From Calocera cornea HHB12733 (Eukaryota; Basidiomycota; Dacrymycetes; Dacrymycetales; Dacrymycetaceae): a stretch of DNA of 64,000 bases. Location: positions 124,001 to 188,000 of the forward strand of contig KV423936.1 of the NCBI GenBank assembly GCA_001632435.1, given 5' to 3'. The translations under genes were made by a program, and so were the position numbers. Below the pieces are notes generated by a model that saw only the letters and a list, made by a program, of their open reading frames with translations, was not told the origin of the DNA and did no database searches. This document shows positions 1 to 10,929 of this stretch, one piece after another. The number at the start of each line of letters is the position of its first letter. The first letter of the stretch is position 1.

Positions 1-827
1 GTGGGCACGGCGCGCTTCGGAGCGGCGACGAGATCGAGACGCTCGAAGAGCCCGTGTACACGATCGCGATCTACCCGCACATCGCCGAGCAGGCGGACGA
101 GTTCGACGTAAAGATGGGCGACTCGTTCATCATCCTCCAGCGGTTTAAGGGTTGGTGGGTCGCCCAGCGCGACCTGACGGGCGATGGGATCGCGGACCCG
201 GCCTCGGAGCGCGGTTGGGTCCCAGCCGGGTGCTTGCTTGAGCTTACCAGCACGCGGTCGGCCGCATTTGCCAAGCTTTCCTGGACTGGGCGTACGCCCG
301 CGGGCGACCCCGCGCTGATCCCGATGATGGCCACGAGTATTACGAGCACGCAGTTCCCAGCCTTTGCGCTGAAGGACTACCAGGCGAGCGGGAAGTATGA
401 GCTGACGCTGAGGAAGGGGGACTCGCTGAGGGTGTTCAAGCGGTATAATCATTGGGCATACGTGCGTATTTCAGCGCATATATGAGCGATTGTGCGCTGA
501 TTTGGTCGCATATAGGCTATCAAAGACGCCACAGGCGAGCGCGGCTGGTACCCATCGTGGTACGTCGCCCGCAGCTTCTCGAGTGGAGGAGTGCCAGACC
601 ACGTCTCGTCCGCTGGCTCGCTCACGCCGCGCAATGGTACACCGAACACGACGCCCAGCACCGGCCCGGGTGAGGGACCCACCCCGCTCAGTGCGATCAC
701 ACCCAGCCCTACGACACCGACATACATGGATAAGGAGCCAGTGAGCGCGATAGATGAGCGAGCACCCTCGCCGCCGACTATCACCTACCGAGCACCCTCA
801 CGCGCTCTAGCATCGGCGATGGTCTGA
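1..827 (+). CDS. Tandem SH3-domain protein, C-terminal part (5' truncated by window edge)
   Basis: The frame is open from base 3, so the start lies outside the window. I model exons 3-461 and 516-827, joined by a 54-nt gtgcgt...atag intron; stop TGA is at 825-827. The visible part holds two SH3-like domains. The first has the ALYDY-equivalent AIYPHIAEQADEF, followed by GWWVAQRD and RGWVPAGCL. The second begins FALKDYQASGKYELTLRKGD, then NHWAY, and after the intron GERGWYPSWYVAR, which is the classic SH3 ending. A Ser/Thr/Pro-rich tail of about 85 residues follows. SH3 pairs of this kind occur in fungal polarity and actin scaffolds such as Bem1/Scd2, but no PX or PB1 domain follows here, so I do not name an ortholog. 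The intron is needed to rebuild the second SH3 domain. Confidence 0.75.
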
Positions 828-1207
828 CCTCGCCCGGAATAGAGGAATGGGAAAGAAAGGACAGTGGGGGCGAATACGTTAATACATGACTTTTCATGGC
901 TCTTCATGTACTGGATACGCATTTTTCATGCTTCTCGCTTCATTCTCGCATGGCCAGCCGCTTGCGGCTCAGAGTCGCTCGTTTCACTTCTCTTTCCCGT
1001 CTCCACTCTCTTCGCACAGTGTATTTATGTACTACTAGTTCCAATTGCATGATACCTTCACTCTGGCTGGTGCCCGATGACTCGCTTGCCCTTGTGGCGC
1101 GGGAGCAAACGCGCTCCTTGTGCCACGGTCGCGAAGCGCTCGTATCCATTGACCCAAAGTAATCACCCCACGAGTCCTTGGACCTCTGCACCACCTACAC
1201 GCGCACC
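828..1207. other. Intergenic: 3' flank of SH3 gene and promoter of CDK7-like gene
   Basis: No gene is seen in these 380 bases. The stretch is less GC-rich than the flanking coding DNA and has several short pyrimidine runs. Small ORFs on both strands have no recognisable motif or splice logic. It should contain the terminator of the upstream gene and the promoter and 5' UTR of the kinase gene; no clear TATA box is visible near the start codon. Confidence 0.5.
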
Positions 1208-2542
1208 ATGGACGTCGCGGAGCGCGAGAACCTCGAGGCGATGCGCAGGTGGACGAAGGAGGCCAAAATCGGGGAAGGTACCTTCGCTGTCGTCTACCGA
1301 GGTGCGCTTACTTCCCCTCGCTCTGCTGCCTGGACCGCTGACAGGCGGCATAGGGAGACAAGTGTCCACCGGCCGGCCAGTCGCTATCAAGAAGATCAAA
1401 GTGGGGCAATTTAAGGATGGGCTGGATATGACTGCCATCCGGGAAGTCAAGTTCCTGCAGGAGCTGAAGCACCCAAACGTCATCGAGGTCCGTGTGCTGC
1501 CTCATCTCTGGTCATGCTGATACTAACGCGCGGAACAGTTGCTCGATGTCTACTCGAATAAATCGAACTTGAACCTTGTTCTGGAGTTTTTGGACTCGGA
1601 CTTGGAGATGATCATCAAGGACAGGAATCATGTGTTCAAGCCGGCCGATATCAAGTCGTGGATGGCGATGACGTGTCGCGGGCTTGAGTTCTGTCACCGG
1701 AATTGGATACTGCATCGGGTGCGTTTCCATCCCTAGTTCATTAGACGCAGGCGCTTATATGTTTGACAGGATCTGAAGCCGAACAACTTGCTGCTTGCGG
1801 CGAACGGAGAGCTCAAAATTGCCGATTTCGGTCTAGCAAGAGACTTCACCGACCCAGGGTCGAAGATGACGTGTCAGGTCATCACGCGCTGGTACCGGCC
1901 GCCTGAGCTGTTCTTCGGCGCTCGTGCGTACGGGACGGGAGTCGACATGTGGTCCGTGGGATGTATCTTTGCGGAGCTCATGTTGAGGGTGCCGTACATG
2001 GCGGGGGAGACGGACCTCGAGCAGCTGAAGGTGATCTTCCGAGCGCTGGGATCTCCGACTGAGGAGACGTGGCCGGTACGAGCTCTGCTTCTGATTCATC
2101 TGCTTCTATATTGACGTCGACTAGGGCCATACGAAGCTGCCAGATTACGTCGATTTGGGCAGAGTGCCAAAACCACCGATGCAGGACCTGTTCACTGCAG
2201 CTAGCCAACCAGCCTTAGACCTATTGCAGAAGTTCCTGCTATATGATCCGCTCAAGCGAATCTCCGCCAAAGATGTGAGTTCCGGTCAATGATACTGCCA
2301 TTCATATGCTAATGGTCTGGCAGGCGCTGCACCACAAGTATCTCACCTCGCTCCCGCATCCGACGCACCCATCTAAGCTTCCCAAGTCCGGGCAACCTAT
2401 GAAGGCAAGACCATTGCCGCCGGATGAATTAGACGGCAAGGGAGCCGCTGTAACAGGGCAAGGTGCCACCAAGAAACGAAAGTCTTCCACAATGGGGGAA
2501 GACGGACCGAGAAAAGTGGCGCGCAAGCTGGAGTTCAATTGA
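1208..2542 (+). CDS. KIN28: CDK7/Kin28-type cyclin-dependent kinase (TFIIH/CAK kinase), 360 aa
   Basis: Six exons: 1208-1301, 1354-1487, 1539-1718, 1770-2075, 2125-2274 and 2324-2542. All introns are 49-52 nt with GT...AG ends; branch points such as tactaac and gctaat are visible. The protein has a Gly-rich loop (GEGTFAVVY, about 22-30), the VAIKKIK lysine (about 44), a C-helix motif DMTAIREVK equivalent to the CDK7 NRTALREIK, the catalytic loop [18 protein letters not shown], and an activation segment with the phosphorylatable Thr before [13 protein letters not shown]. The C-terminal tail is short and basic. The length matches CDK7 (about 346 aa). Established role: TFIIH kinase that phosphorylates the RNA polymerase II CTD and can act as a CDK-activating kinase. 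The gene converges on the nucleoporin gene on the other strand. Confidence 0.92.
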
Positions 2543-2679
2543 GCTGGACGCTCATGTGTATAATTCGATTGTTGTGACAGTAGACCGTTTTGTGTATACC
2601 CAACGCAATGTATACTACCCGCACGAAAGAATACGTACGAAAGAATACGGAGATCGAGGAATGACGTGAGAGTGTCACC

Positions 2680-2860
2680 TCACTCATAGCCCTTCATCTC
2701 GCAAGCCTGACACTTCTCCCGTCTGCAAGCCACAGTCCTTGCAAGTGACCTTCCCAAATGGCGGAGGAGGTCGCGCCCAAACGCTAGCCCAGTTGTTGAC
2801 AACGGCAGATGTCGTTGCATCGACGGGTTCAAGCAGAGGCTTTGCCACGGGAGTAGATCC
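2680..2860 (-). pseudogene. Relic of a third RanBP2-type zinc finger downstream of the nucleoporin stop codon
   Basis: Beyond the TGA at 2861-2863 the nucleoporin frame stays open for about 57 codons. It is Pro-rich and leads into VTCKDCGLQTGE, a CxxC half-finger (2732-2743) at almost the same distance from the preceding linker as in the two upstream fingers. The second pair, EKCQACEMKGYE, lies in a neighbouring frame (about 2680-2720), and the two pairs sit closer together than in an intact finger. Seen: an in-frame stop, a frame change and a shortened spacing. Inferred: a decayed third repeat unit, now in the 3' UTR. Stop readthrough or a sequencing error is less likely but possible. Confidence 0.45.
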
Positions 2861-5800
2861 TCAAGGACGAGCGGTTTCGCAGGCCACACACTTGACTGCA
2901 TCGGACTTATTGGAGACCATGCATGTATCGCAGGTCCAATTACCGCTCGACGCTACCGGCTTCGTCAACCCTGCCGCGCCGAAATCAAATGCAATAATGG
3001 GAGCTGCCGGTTTCTTTGGCACGGAGGCAGGCGTGGTCGTACTCGGAAGTGGGGCGACTGAAGCTGACGCTCCTGGACGATCGCTTTCGCACGCCGCACA
3101 TTTCGATGCGTCGACCTTGTTGGAGACCATGCACACACCACATGTCCAGCTACCGATGGGTGTCGTTGGCTTTGTCAATCCAGCCGCGGCGAAATCGAAA
3201 CCGACAACGGGTGCCGCAGGCTTGATTGGTGCGGGAGTCGAGGGCGCGGCGCCAGCGGGACCACCGACACTAGCCCGGGGCAAGGCTGGGGCTAGCTTCG
3301 TGTCAAACAAGAACGAGGGCAACTTGTCCTTCGAGATGGAGACGCTTGAGCTACCACCTGGGACAACCGGAGTCTGCACGTGGAATGCGAAGACTGGTAG
3401 TTTTTCCTTCCCATCATCACTCTTGGAGGCGGACAAGGTGGGCGAATCCGTCTGCTCCCCTTTGTGATATGTAGACTGTGCAAGGATCTTCTCCCAGTTA
3501 GACGCGGGGGCGGGCCGTTCAGCATCCATATTCACATCTTTGGAGGAGGATGTGTCCGCCACAGGAGGAGTCTTTGTTGGGGAGGCACCAGAGGGGCTCG
3601 AGCTACTGGATGCTCCGCCAATGCCAACAAAGAGGGACTTCGTACCTCCAAAGGCATTGGTAGAAGCCTTGGTGGTATCGGCAAAAGGTGATTTGAAGCC
3701 GCTCGGCACAGAAAAGGTCAACGGTTTATCCGATGATTCGGGAGCGCTCCCAGTGTCTTTGCCGAAGCTGGAAGTTGCCGGCATGGTCGTATTTGTTGAC
3801 GTCTTTCCGAATGGGGAGGTAGACGGTGTTGTGGTGGAAGATGGTGATGTGGCTCCAAAGGAGGATGGGAATGCAAGGGTGGCGGATGAAGCCTTTGAAG
3901 ACGGTGCATTCGACAAGCCGAAGCTCCCCAAGCTTGGCGCCCGAACGGGTGGAGAGGATGAACCGAACGCGTTGGAAGTCGGTCCAAACCCGAACAAGGA
4001 AGTCTTCGGCGGCTGTGCGGGCTCCTTCAGTGGCTCTGATGCAGGCTTTGGTGCTGCTCCTCCCATGCCGAAAACATTTGAGGCACCGAAAGCAGACGTG
4101 CTTGGCGGCTGGGCAGCAGCGCTCCCGAAACCACCCAAGGAGGGTGCTGCGGAAAACAGCGTGTCTGTGTTCGCTGGAGGAGGCTTCACTGGGGTGGTGG
4201 AAGGCTCAACAGGCTTGTCTGCAGGCTTCTCGAAGGCAGCAAAAGCCGAGGTGGTGGAGGCGAAAGGCGAGGGCTTGCTGCCATTAGAGAAGAGACCGGA
4301 CCCTCCGAAAGCGGATGGCTTGGCTGCCTTCTGTACCGAAGCATCTGGTGCAGTTGCCGGCGAGGTTCCGAAGGAGGTGAGTGCACTTGCTGATGAGTCC
4401 GACTTGTTCGAGGAGGGGAGAATAGGCCCGAACGAAGGTACGCTTGTAACTGGCTTTGGGAAACTGAATCCTCCATTCGCACCGGGCAAGGACATCAAAG
4501 GCGTTGACATCGCTGGTTTCTCAGCCCCTTGTGACGCTGAGGTAGTCTCGAAGATACCATCCGTACTCGGCTTTACTGCACCTTCGCTGTCATCTTCAAG
4601 CAATTCATCAACCTCCTGAGCATCCGCATAAGAGGTTCTTGGCTTCTTCGGAGCAGAAGGGCTCGGTTCACTTGACTGCTCCTTTGCGCCGAAGCCAGTG
4701 AAAGGTGCCGCTTTTGGTGGGGTGATCTCGTCCAATGCTGCAGCTTCAGCGTCACGCTTGGCACCTGTGATCGGCTCGGCAGGCTTATTGCCATTAACGG
4801 CTGGCTTTGGAGCCTCCGTGACCGTACGAAACGGGGTGACAGGCTGCAAGAAGGTGGTGGTCAGCGAAGAACTCCTGGAGCGAGTAGAATGTCTGACCTT
4901 ATCTGAAAGCTTCACTTTCGGCTTTACCTTCCCTTTGATGGCGCCAGGTTTGTTTAGATAGGGGTTCTGCAGCGGACTCTCCTTCTAGGGTATGTTTAGA
5001 AATTGACACCGAAACCGATACGTGAGCTGCCTACCTTGTCCGAGTCCATGAGGTCCTTCAATATGCTGGCGGCAATGGTGGGACCTCTTTTTGGAGGGGA
5101 TATTCGGTCACTGCCCGGCGACCTCGAATCTTCTGCAGCTACATCAGATCTAATCATGGCTTAGAGGGATAAAACGGGCTCACGGGGTATAGTATTGCGA
5201 AGCGGGGATGGTACTGTCGGTTTGCTGGTGAGCCTTGAAAGGGTAGGGTTTATGGGTTCAGAGGCCTTCACTGGCGTCGATGGGGTACTCGAAGGTCCAG
5301 TAAGCATGCTTGCACTGAGGGTCGAGCGGGTCAATGTGTTGCTTTTCTCCGCGGGAGAAGGTGACATGGTTGGTTCTTTCGGTTCAGGCTTCGCGGAGCT
5401 TCTCATGCGAGAGCTGCCGAAGCCGGGACCGATGTATATTGGAGTGGTACGAGGACGACCTGGAGTGGCTCGTCGAGGTGTAACACTCGTTGATCGCGTC
5501 GATCGGAGCTGGGACGAGCGATCGGGGGTCCCGGGATGAAACGCCGGGGTGCTGTATGCGGGTGAGCCGAGCTTGAATGACTCGCTAGAGCCGTCTGGTG
5601 GCAGGAATAAGACAGAAGGATCGTGTGGATACACATTATACACACCTCTTCCACTGCCACGCAAGTCCTCCAGCATCTTTTGGACGCCGTTGTATTCGAC
5701 GATGGAGAGAGGCTCCGAGCCTTTCCTTGCAAAGAAATCACTGATGGCCGCGTTTATCCTTTCTGGAGAGGTGTCTTCGGCTTGGGGAGGAGCTCGAGAT

Positions 5801-6387
5801 AGAGAGTTTTGAGGTGTCGTAGGTTGCCCACTTCCATTCAACAAGTTGAAAGACGACTTCGGGAATGGTTGGGGAGGTTGCGAATTGAAGACGGGTCGTG
5901 CCGGGGGAGGTGCTTGTGGAGGGGGTGGTATTATCTGCACTTCGTCATCGTCCACTTCAGCCATATCATGTACTGGAATCTAACCAAATATTAGGAAAGA
6001 AACGTCACAGATGCTCATTGCACATACAAGTCTGCCAAATCCTCCTGGGGGACCTAAGGGCGTAACGGCCCTATTGAATTCATCGTCCTGCTGATCAGGC
6101 ATTTCCTCATCAGATCGCCTCCCTTCTTCATCCAGTATGATCTCATTGGGTGGCCCAGTACCTACCCACCAGGACACAGCGCGCCCCAGCAGACCGAGGA
6201 AGCTCGAGGAGGGTGCACGCTTTCATCCACATCAGGGTGATGGAAGTATTCCACAGCACGGCGGACTCACTGGCAAAGTAGGCTCCAGCGCCAGAGATGG
6301 GTTGCGCGGTCGCGCATACGGCGATGACCGTTCTTGTCGAGCGCTTGTGCGGGCAATAGTACGCGCCTGCCGGTGAGGTGAGTCCAT
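2861..6387 (-). CDS. FG nucleoporin, Nup1/Nup153(Nup124)-like, with two RanBP2 zinc fingers, 1110 aa
   Basis: Five exons on the minus strand: 6387-6271, 6219-6028, 5979-5184, 5138-5035 and 4984-2861. Phases join without stops. The N-terminus has the SSPYARP motif, then SSFLGLLGRAVSWWVG, an amphipathic segment like the membrane-binding helix of Nup1/Nup60-type basket nucleoporins. The middle is acidic and then Ser/Pro-rich with KESPLQNPYL. The last about 650 residues carry scattered FG motifs (SFG, FGSG, FGKTS, FGAT). Two WTCxxCxxxNxxxxxxCxxC fingers lie at the C-terminus (about 1014-1040 and 1084-1110), each preceded by FDF(A/G)AAGLTKP. Known role of the family: nuclear basket assembly and mRNA/importin traffic; RanBP2 fingers can bind Ran. 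The start shares a 193-bp divergent promoter with the complex I gene. Orthology to Nup153/Nup124 is inferred from architecture. Confidence 0.8.
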
Positions 6388-6579
6388 GGTGGTCGTTGCA
6401 GACGAAAACGCGGCTCCTTGCAGCCTCTATGACCGCACGCGTTAGCCTCGTGTGGGGAGTGGCGAACGCGCTGGCCGGGCTTATTTCTGCCTCCGCTTCG
6501 CTCTATTGGGAACGCAGCCGCTCATCCGTGACCTGGAACAGCTCGCACCGGTCGTTGTCGACACTGACCAGAGATCGAA

Positions 6580-7393
6580 ATGGCAGACACGCCCGAGAAG
6601 CCTGTCGTCGAACGGCCAGACTATCCTGGCCGACCGGGATGGAAACCCACTCTCTCTCAACCATACCCTCTTATCGATTCCGACCCACATTTCTTCCGGG
6701 TGGTGCGGTTCATGCGGCCCTCTGACCTCCTGTGGGCGACGGCTATCACCGCTTCTGGCCCAGCAATCATCTGGCATTCTGGTATGCATATAGTCCTGCC
6801 CGATCTGAAAGTCACGCTGAACACTTTTGCTATAGAGTGGATGGATAATATCTCTGGCAAGCCAACCCGCGTCCCTCGACCTGCGCTCAGAATGGCTGGG
6901 CTACTTGGGGCCACCGCTGGGTTCTTCTTCGCGTACATTCAAACATCAAGTACGCTTCATACCTCAGACGGCATCTCTTTACAAGAAGCTAATCATATAA
7001 TACAGAGCGATTCTGGGGCTGGCAAGAGAACCTCCGAGAAGTGAAGAAGGACTACTCGGAAATGACGAAGCGCGTTGCGGAAGGAAAGCCCTTGTATGGC
7101 ACAACGGACCTCACCGACTATATGCAGGGTGTTGCCATGCGTAATTCTCACTATGCGCAGCTGAAGCTTTGTGCGTGCGTTCCTTGGTCTGCTGTCTCTA
7201 GCTCACATTGGCGTTGCAATCGCAGCTGTTTTCCCTTGGTAAACCATTACCTCTATGATTCAATGGTCTCTTCTAACCCTCGTTCAGGTTCAACTTCGCA
7301 AATCACAAGTATCATGGGGTGGATCCTGCTATTTACGGCGCAGGCGCACAGGCGACCGAGGACGGTGCGGAACCCAAGCCGCAGCAGGCGTGA
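6580..7393 (+). CDS. NADH:ubiquinone oxidoreductase 21-kDa subunit (fungal complex I), 199 aa
   Basis: Five exons: 6580-6781, 6836-6949, 7006-7170, 7226-7238 (13 nt only) and 7288-7393. The protein begins MADTPEKPVVERPDYPG, continues with PLIDSDPHFFRVVRFMRPSDL, two hydrophobic stretches (WATAITASGPAIIW and GLLGATAGFFFAYI), then RFWGWQENLREVKKD and a C-terminal HYAQLKL...FPWFNFANHKYHGVDPAIYG. These match what I know of the fungal complex I 21-kDa subunit family (N- and C-terminal domains), an accessory membrane subunit of the inner mitochondrial membrane. The 13-nt exon supplies SVFPW and is needed to join the frame. Confidence is high for the family; the gene symbol differs between fungi, so it is left blank. 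Confidence 0.85.
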
Positions 7394-7665
7394 GAGATGT
7401 AATCGTATCCTATCCAAAATGCAATCTTCATTTGTTCATCCTTCCGACTTGGTGCAGAAGTCCAGCCATCCCTCTTTACTTCCCGCATAAGCTCTTGCTG
7501 CCTCTAGATATAGCGGCCACTGGGCACCTTGGCTGAAAGGAAGCTACGACAGAGTTCGGTGGCTGTGCAATTCAGGTCCTTCGTTTCCCTGGGCCGCCAC
7601 ATCCATTGTGAAAGCTTGCTCCTTTCGCCCATCAACCAACAACCATCTCTCTGTTGCTGTCCAAA

Positions 7666-9559
7666 ATGGCTGATTACGGTAGGTCTGCTCTCCTTTGTCA
7701 CGGATGATTCTATGCGGATGGTCTATGCGACTGGTTACTTATTATGTTGGCGTTGTCCTCATGTGTCGGTGTTCTGACCACATCATCGTAGATCGTCGCC
7801 CGCCTCGCCCCGAATACGACCGCGAAGGCCGTCGGCTTCCTCCACGTGATGACCCTATGGATGGATCTCGAGGTGGCCGCGATCCCCGCCGTGAGCGGGA
7901 AGATCGATACGGCGGTGGTGGCCGACGTGACTACGACGATGGGAGGAACCGTGACCCTCGCAGGAGGGACGACGATCGTCGTCGCTACGATGACGACCGC
8001 GGTGGCTTGAGAGATGGAAGAGACGATCGATACGGCGGGGGGAGGAGGAGAGAAGAGGACTTTGGTGGTGGCAGGGATCGTGGCAGGAGGGATGATCGTG
8101 GGCGTGGTAGAGACAAGGTCGACACACCCGAAAAGAGGAGTCCGACGCCACCTGGCGCTGTGCCCCTCACCCAGAGGAGGAGGAAGGCATCCGGATGGGA
8201 TGTACATGCTCCCGGATATGAAGCTTATACGGCTATGCAGGCGAAGGCTACAGGTACGTTACCTCTCAAAGATCTATCAGTCCAGCGCTGATGCCTTCCC
8301 CAGGTTACTTCAATCTTCCTGGTGCTAACAGGCAGCATACCGTCGCTATCAATATCCCAGCGCCTGTTGGTGCTGCACCGGATTCCTACGGTATGATTGC
8401 GGCACCTATGCCGATCACTGCGGTTTCGACTGGCAATCTCGAACAGCAAGCTCGCAGGCTTTATATTGCCGGTATCACTCCTGACACTACAGAGGAAAAC
8501 CTTACAGCTTTCCTCAAGTCTACGCTTCCTGAGCTAGGGATCAAGATCGATGGGGACGACGCTGGTCTCCAGGAGGTGAAGGTCAACCATGAAAAGAACT
8601 ATGCATACATCGATGTAAGACCTGCGTTCATAAGCTCCTTTCGAAACCTGACCCGACGCCACGTAGTTCTCGAACCCTGAAGATGCCACCAAGACCATGG
8701 AGCTGGACGGTACCGTATTCCTAGGACAGCCACTCAAAGTTCGCAGACCCAAGGATTACCTCAGTGCTACCGACCTTGCAGTGGTATTCGGTGGTATTGT
8801 CCCTGGCGTCGTGTCCACTAACGTCCCGGACTCTATCAACAAGATTTTCGTCGGTGGATTGCCAACATATCTTAACGAAGCGCAGGTCATGGAGCTCTTG
8901 CAGACTTTCGGTGAACTTCGCGCTTTCAACCTTGTCAAGGACGGCACCACCGGATTATCGAAGGTATGACTGTCCGCCGGCGTATTGCGAACTTCTTTGC
9001 CGACCGTTTTTGACAGGGATTCGCCTTCTTCGAATACATGGATCCCGGCGTCACCGACGTTGCATGCCAAGGTTTGAACGGAATGGAGCTAGGTGACCGC
9101 TATCTTGTTGTGCAGCGCGCTTCTATTGGAGCCAATCCCAACAAGCCGAATATGCCGAATATGCCAGGAATGATGCCCCCGCCGCGCCCAGCCATTCTTC
9201 CAGTTGACAGCACCAATCCGCCGAGCCCGATCCTTCTTCTGCTCAACATGGTGACACCTGAAGAGCTTATCCAGGACAATGACTACGAAGATATCTTCGA
9301 AGACATCAAGGAAGAGATGGGCCGATATGGACAGGTGGTGAACCTCAAGATTCCGAGGCCTCAAAAGAAGTCATGGGTTCCCAGCAGTACTTCAGAACCG
9401 GTCAAGTCAGACGTCGAGCTCGGAGTTGGACGCGTCTACGTCAAGTTCGCCGCTACAGATTCAGCCAGCGCTGCACTCAACGCAGTTGCCGGTCGCCAAT
9501 TCAGTGGCAGGTCCATCATCGCAACCTATGTACAGGAAGATCCATTCGACGAAACATGA
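7666..9559 (+). CDS. U2AF2: Splicing factor U2AF large subunit (U2AF65), 541 aa
   Basis: Five exons: 7666-7678 (13 nt), 7792-8253, 8304-8614, 8667-8963 and 9017-9559. The N-terminus is an RS-like region rich in Arg/Asp/Gly dipeptides (DRYGGG, RRDYDD, RRRDDDRR). The U2AF65 ligand motif KASGWDV follows at about residues 135-150. There are three RRMs: RRM1 from RRLYIAGITPDTTEE (about 209), RRM2 from NKIFVGGLPTYLNE (about 319) with GFAFFEYMD, and a C-terminal U2AF-homology RRM from LLLLNMVTPEEL (about 437) with GRVYVKFA. It ends EDPFDET. Established role: binds the polypyrimidine tract and recruits U2 snRNP in the nucleus. The window's intron-rich genes fit a full U2AF system. Start chosen at the ATG opening MADYDRRPP. 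Confidence 0.95.
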
Positions 9560-9925
9560 AGCGGGTATTCCAGCTGCGCTAAAAGTTTCCAGGTTTAGGT
9601 AGTCTGTCTTTCACACTCCGCTTGTTGTTGTTCATTGTGCAGGTTTGAGGTAGTACACATATTCTGACAATGATACAGCTAGCTTGATGTGTGAGGCTTC
9701 GTTTCGAGACATGGCGGTGATGTAGGTGAGCTGTTTGGCATTTTTCTGCCTTGTGACCCGTGCAGTATTTCACCAACAGTTAGGGTGGTGCAGAGTCTGC
9801 ACCACCCTATGTCTTTCGATATGCGGGACTCTCGTGCACGGCAGGACGAGCTACGGCAATTGCATTTGTGACAGACTGATGCTACGCAAGCAGCGCGAGC
9901 AGTAATGCTCGACTACAGACACAGT
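9560..9925. other. Intergenic between convergent U2AF65 and TMEM97-like genes
   Basis: This is a tail-to-tail 366-bp spacer with no coding potential that I can defend. It is AT-richer than the genes and includes one strong inverted repeat (listed separately) near its middle. It should hold the 3' UTRs and poly(A) signals of both flanking genes. Confidence 0.6.
9781..9809. terminator. Perfect 13-bp inverted repeat between two convergent 3' ends
   Basis: Arms TAGGGTGGTGCAG (9781-9793) and CTGCACCACCCTA (9797-9809) flank a 3-nt loop. Because it is symmetric, both convergent transcripts could form the hairpin in their 3' regions. The terminator label is an inference from position only; eukaryotic Pol II termination does not normally need such a stem, so it may instead be an RNA stability element or a short palindrome left by a mobile element. 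Confidence 0.4.
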
Positions 9926-10659
9926 TTACGAGCTCTTGGCTTCCGTCGCCTTTAACGACTTGAGACCGGCGTCGACTGTCTTGTACGTGCGCCAGCCCAT
10001 ATCCACCATCATAATCGTAGCAATGGCGAACATGGGAAGGTAACTCTGCAACAGCATACTTCGCTGGGCTTTGCTCAATGAGATAATGCCGGCCTTCACG
10101 GTAAGGTCGGACGTGGTCGGCAGGGCGAGGATGGTTGCTATGCAGGGTACAATGGAGTTTGCCGTAGCTGCAGCATACATGGCAATTAGGACGTTGATGC
10201 GCGGCGAGGCTAGTTGTCTGCTATCAGCACAGTGCATTGCAGCTTGGATTTCGTTTGCACCTTTCCATAAGCCATACAAGGCCACAAAGAATATCGGAAA
10301 CTGCAGGAATCTTCCAACTCGGGTCAGCATGAACGTCACAAGTCTGGGGCAATACGGACGTCTCGTTGTACAAACTAGCGGTGCTCCACGCGAATATGCC
10401 AGGCTGCCCGATACGGCCGAACCCACCGAGAAGAACCGGATCGCCCGACTCCGCTAGATACCAGTCTTGGAACTCCTGGATGCTCACTGGAAGGACCTCC
10501 TTCGGAAGGAGGAGCTGCACAACCATCGAGAGAGTGACTGGTATATGGAACTGCGCCAAATTGAATGCCGAGCACCACAGTCTGGCGCGATGCACTTACG
10601 GTAAAGTAGACAAAGTACAGCATGTCAAGGGGTCGCTTGTAAACGGGTGTAGAAGCCAT
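9926..10659 (-). CDS. EXPERA-domain membrane protein, TMEM97/sigma-2 receptor-like, copy A, 194 aa
   Basis: Four exons on the minus strand: 10659-10600, 10550-10360, 10310-10261 and 10209-9926, with introns of 49-51 nt. The order of features follows TMEM97: KRPLDMLYFVYF, FHIPVTL, LPKEVLPV, a GDP motif (Asp about 57), a second helix FLQFPIFFVALYGLW, ASPRINVLIAMYAAATAN, and a last helix SYLPMFAIATIMMVDMGW. The family is a four-helix ER/endomembrane sterol-binding fold; TMEM97 affects NPC1 and cholesterol handling in animals, while the fungal role is unknown. Odd point: the position equal to human TMEM97 Asp29 (MDLQ) is Val here (MVVQ), whereas both neighbouring copies keep Asp. The gene is the first of three adjacent paralogs in -, +, - order. 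Confidence 0.82.
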
Positions 10660-10929
10660 ACTTTGACTTGGAAGACGCAATGGTTGAAAGTGAACGGCAA
10701 GTGCCAATGGGCGACGGCCACCGTGATTACGGGATTTTCATTGTCATGAAACTCATGCGCTTCCGACGGCTTCCTAGCCTTCCCACGGTCACGGGAATAA
10801 ACAGACCATAAATAGGCTCCCGGCCCCAAGTCTTGGCGTTTCAGGTCACTACAGTCCCGTGTGGACTGAACTGGAATTTGACGGTAACTCTTTGCAGCAA
10901 CTGTCTACCTCTGAGGCTTCTCTTTCACC

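Noticed and set aside
2861..2863. Programmed stop-codon readthrough extending the nucleoporin
   Set aside because: The context TGA GGA is not the known efficient TGA CTA type, and the extension's second half-finger is out of frame, so a decayed repeat fits better.
3540..4619. 359-codon plus-strand ORF opposite the nucleoporin FG region
   Set aside because: Its sequence is the mirror of the FG/Ser-rich repeats and has no independent splice signals or motifs.
10698..10735. Similarity of GTGCCAATGG...GGCCACCG to a segment near 46646-46680
   Set aside because: About 38 bp with many mismatches and no flanking similarity; likely chance in GC-rich DNA.
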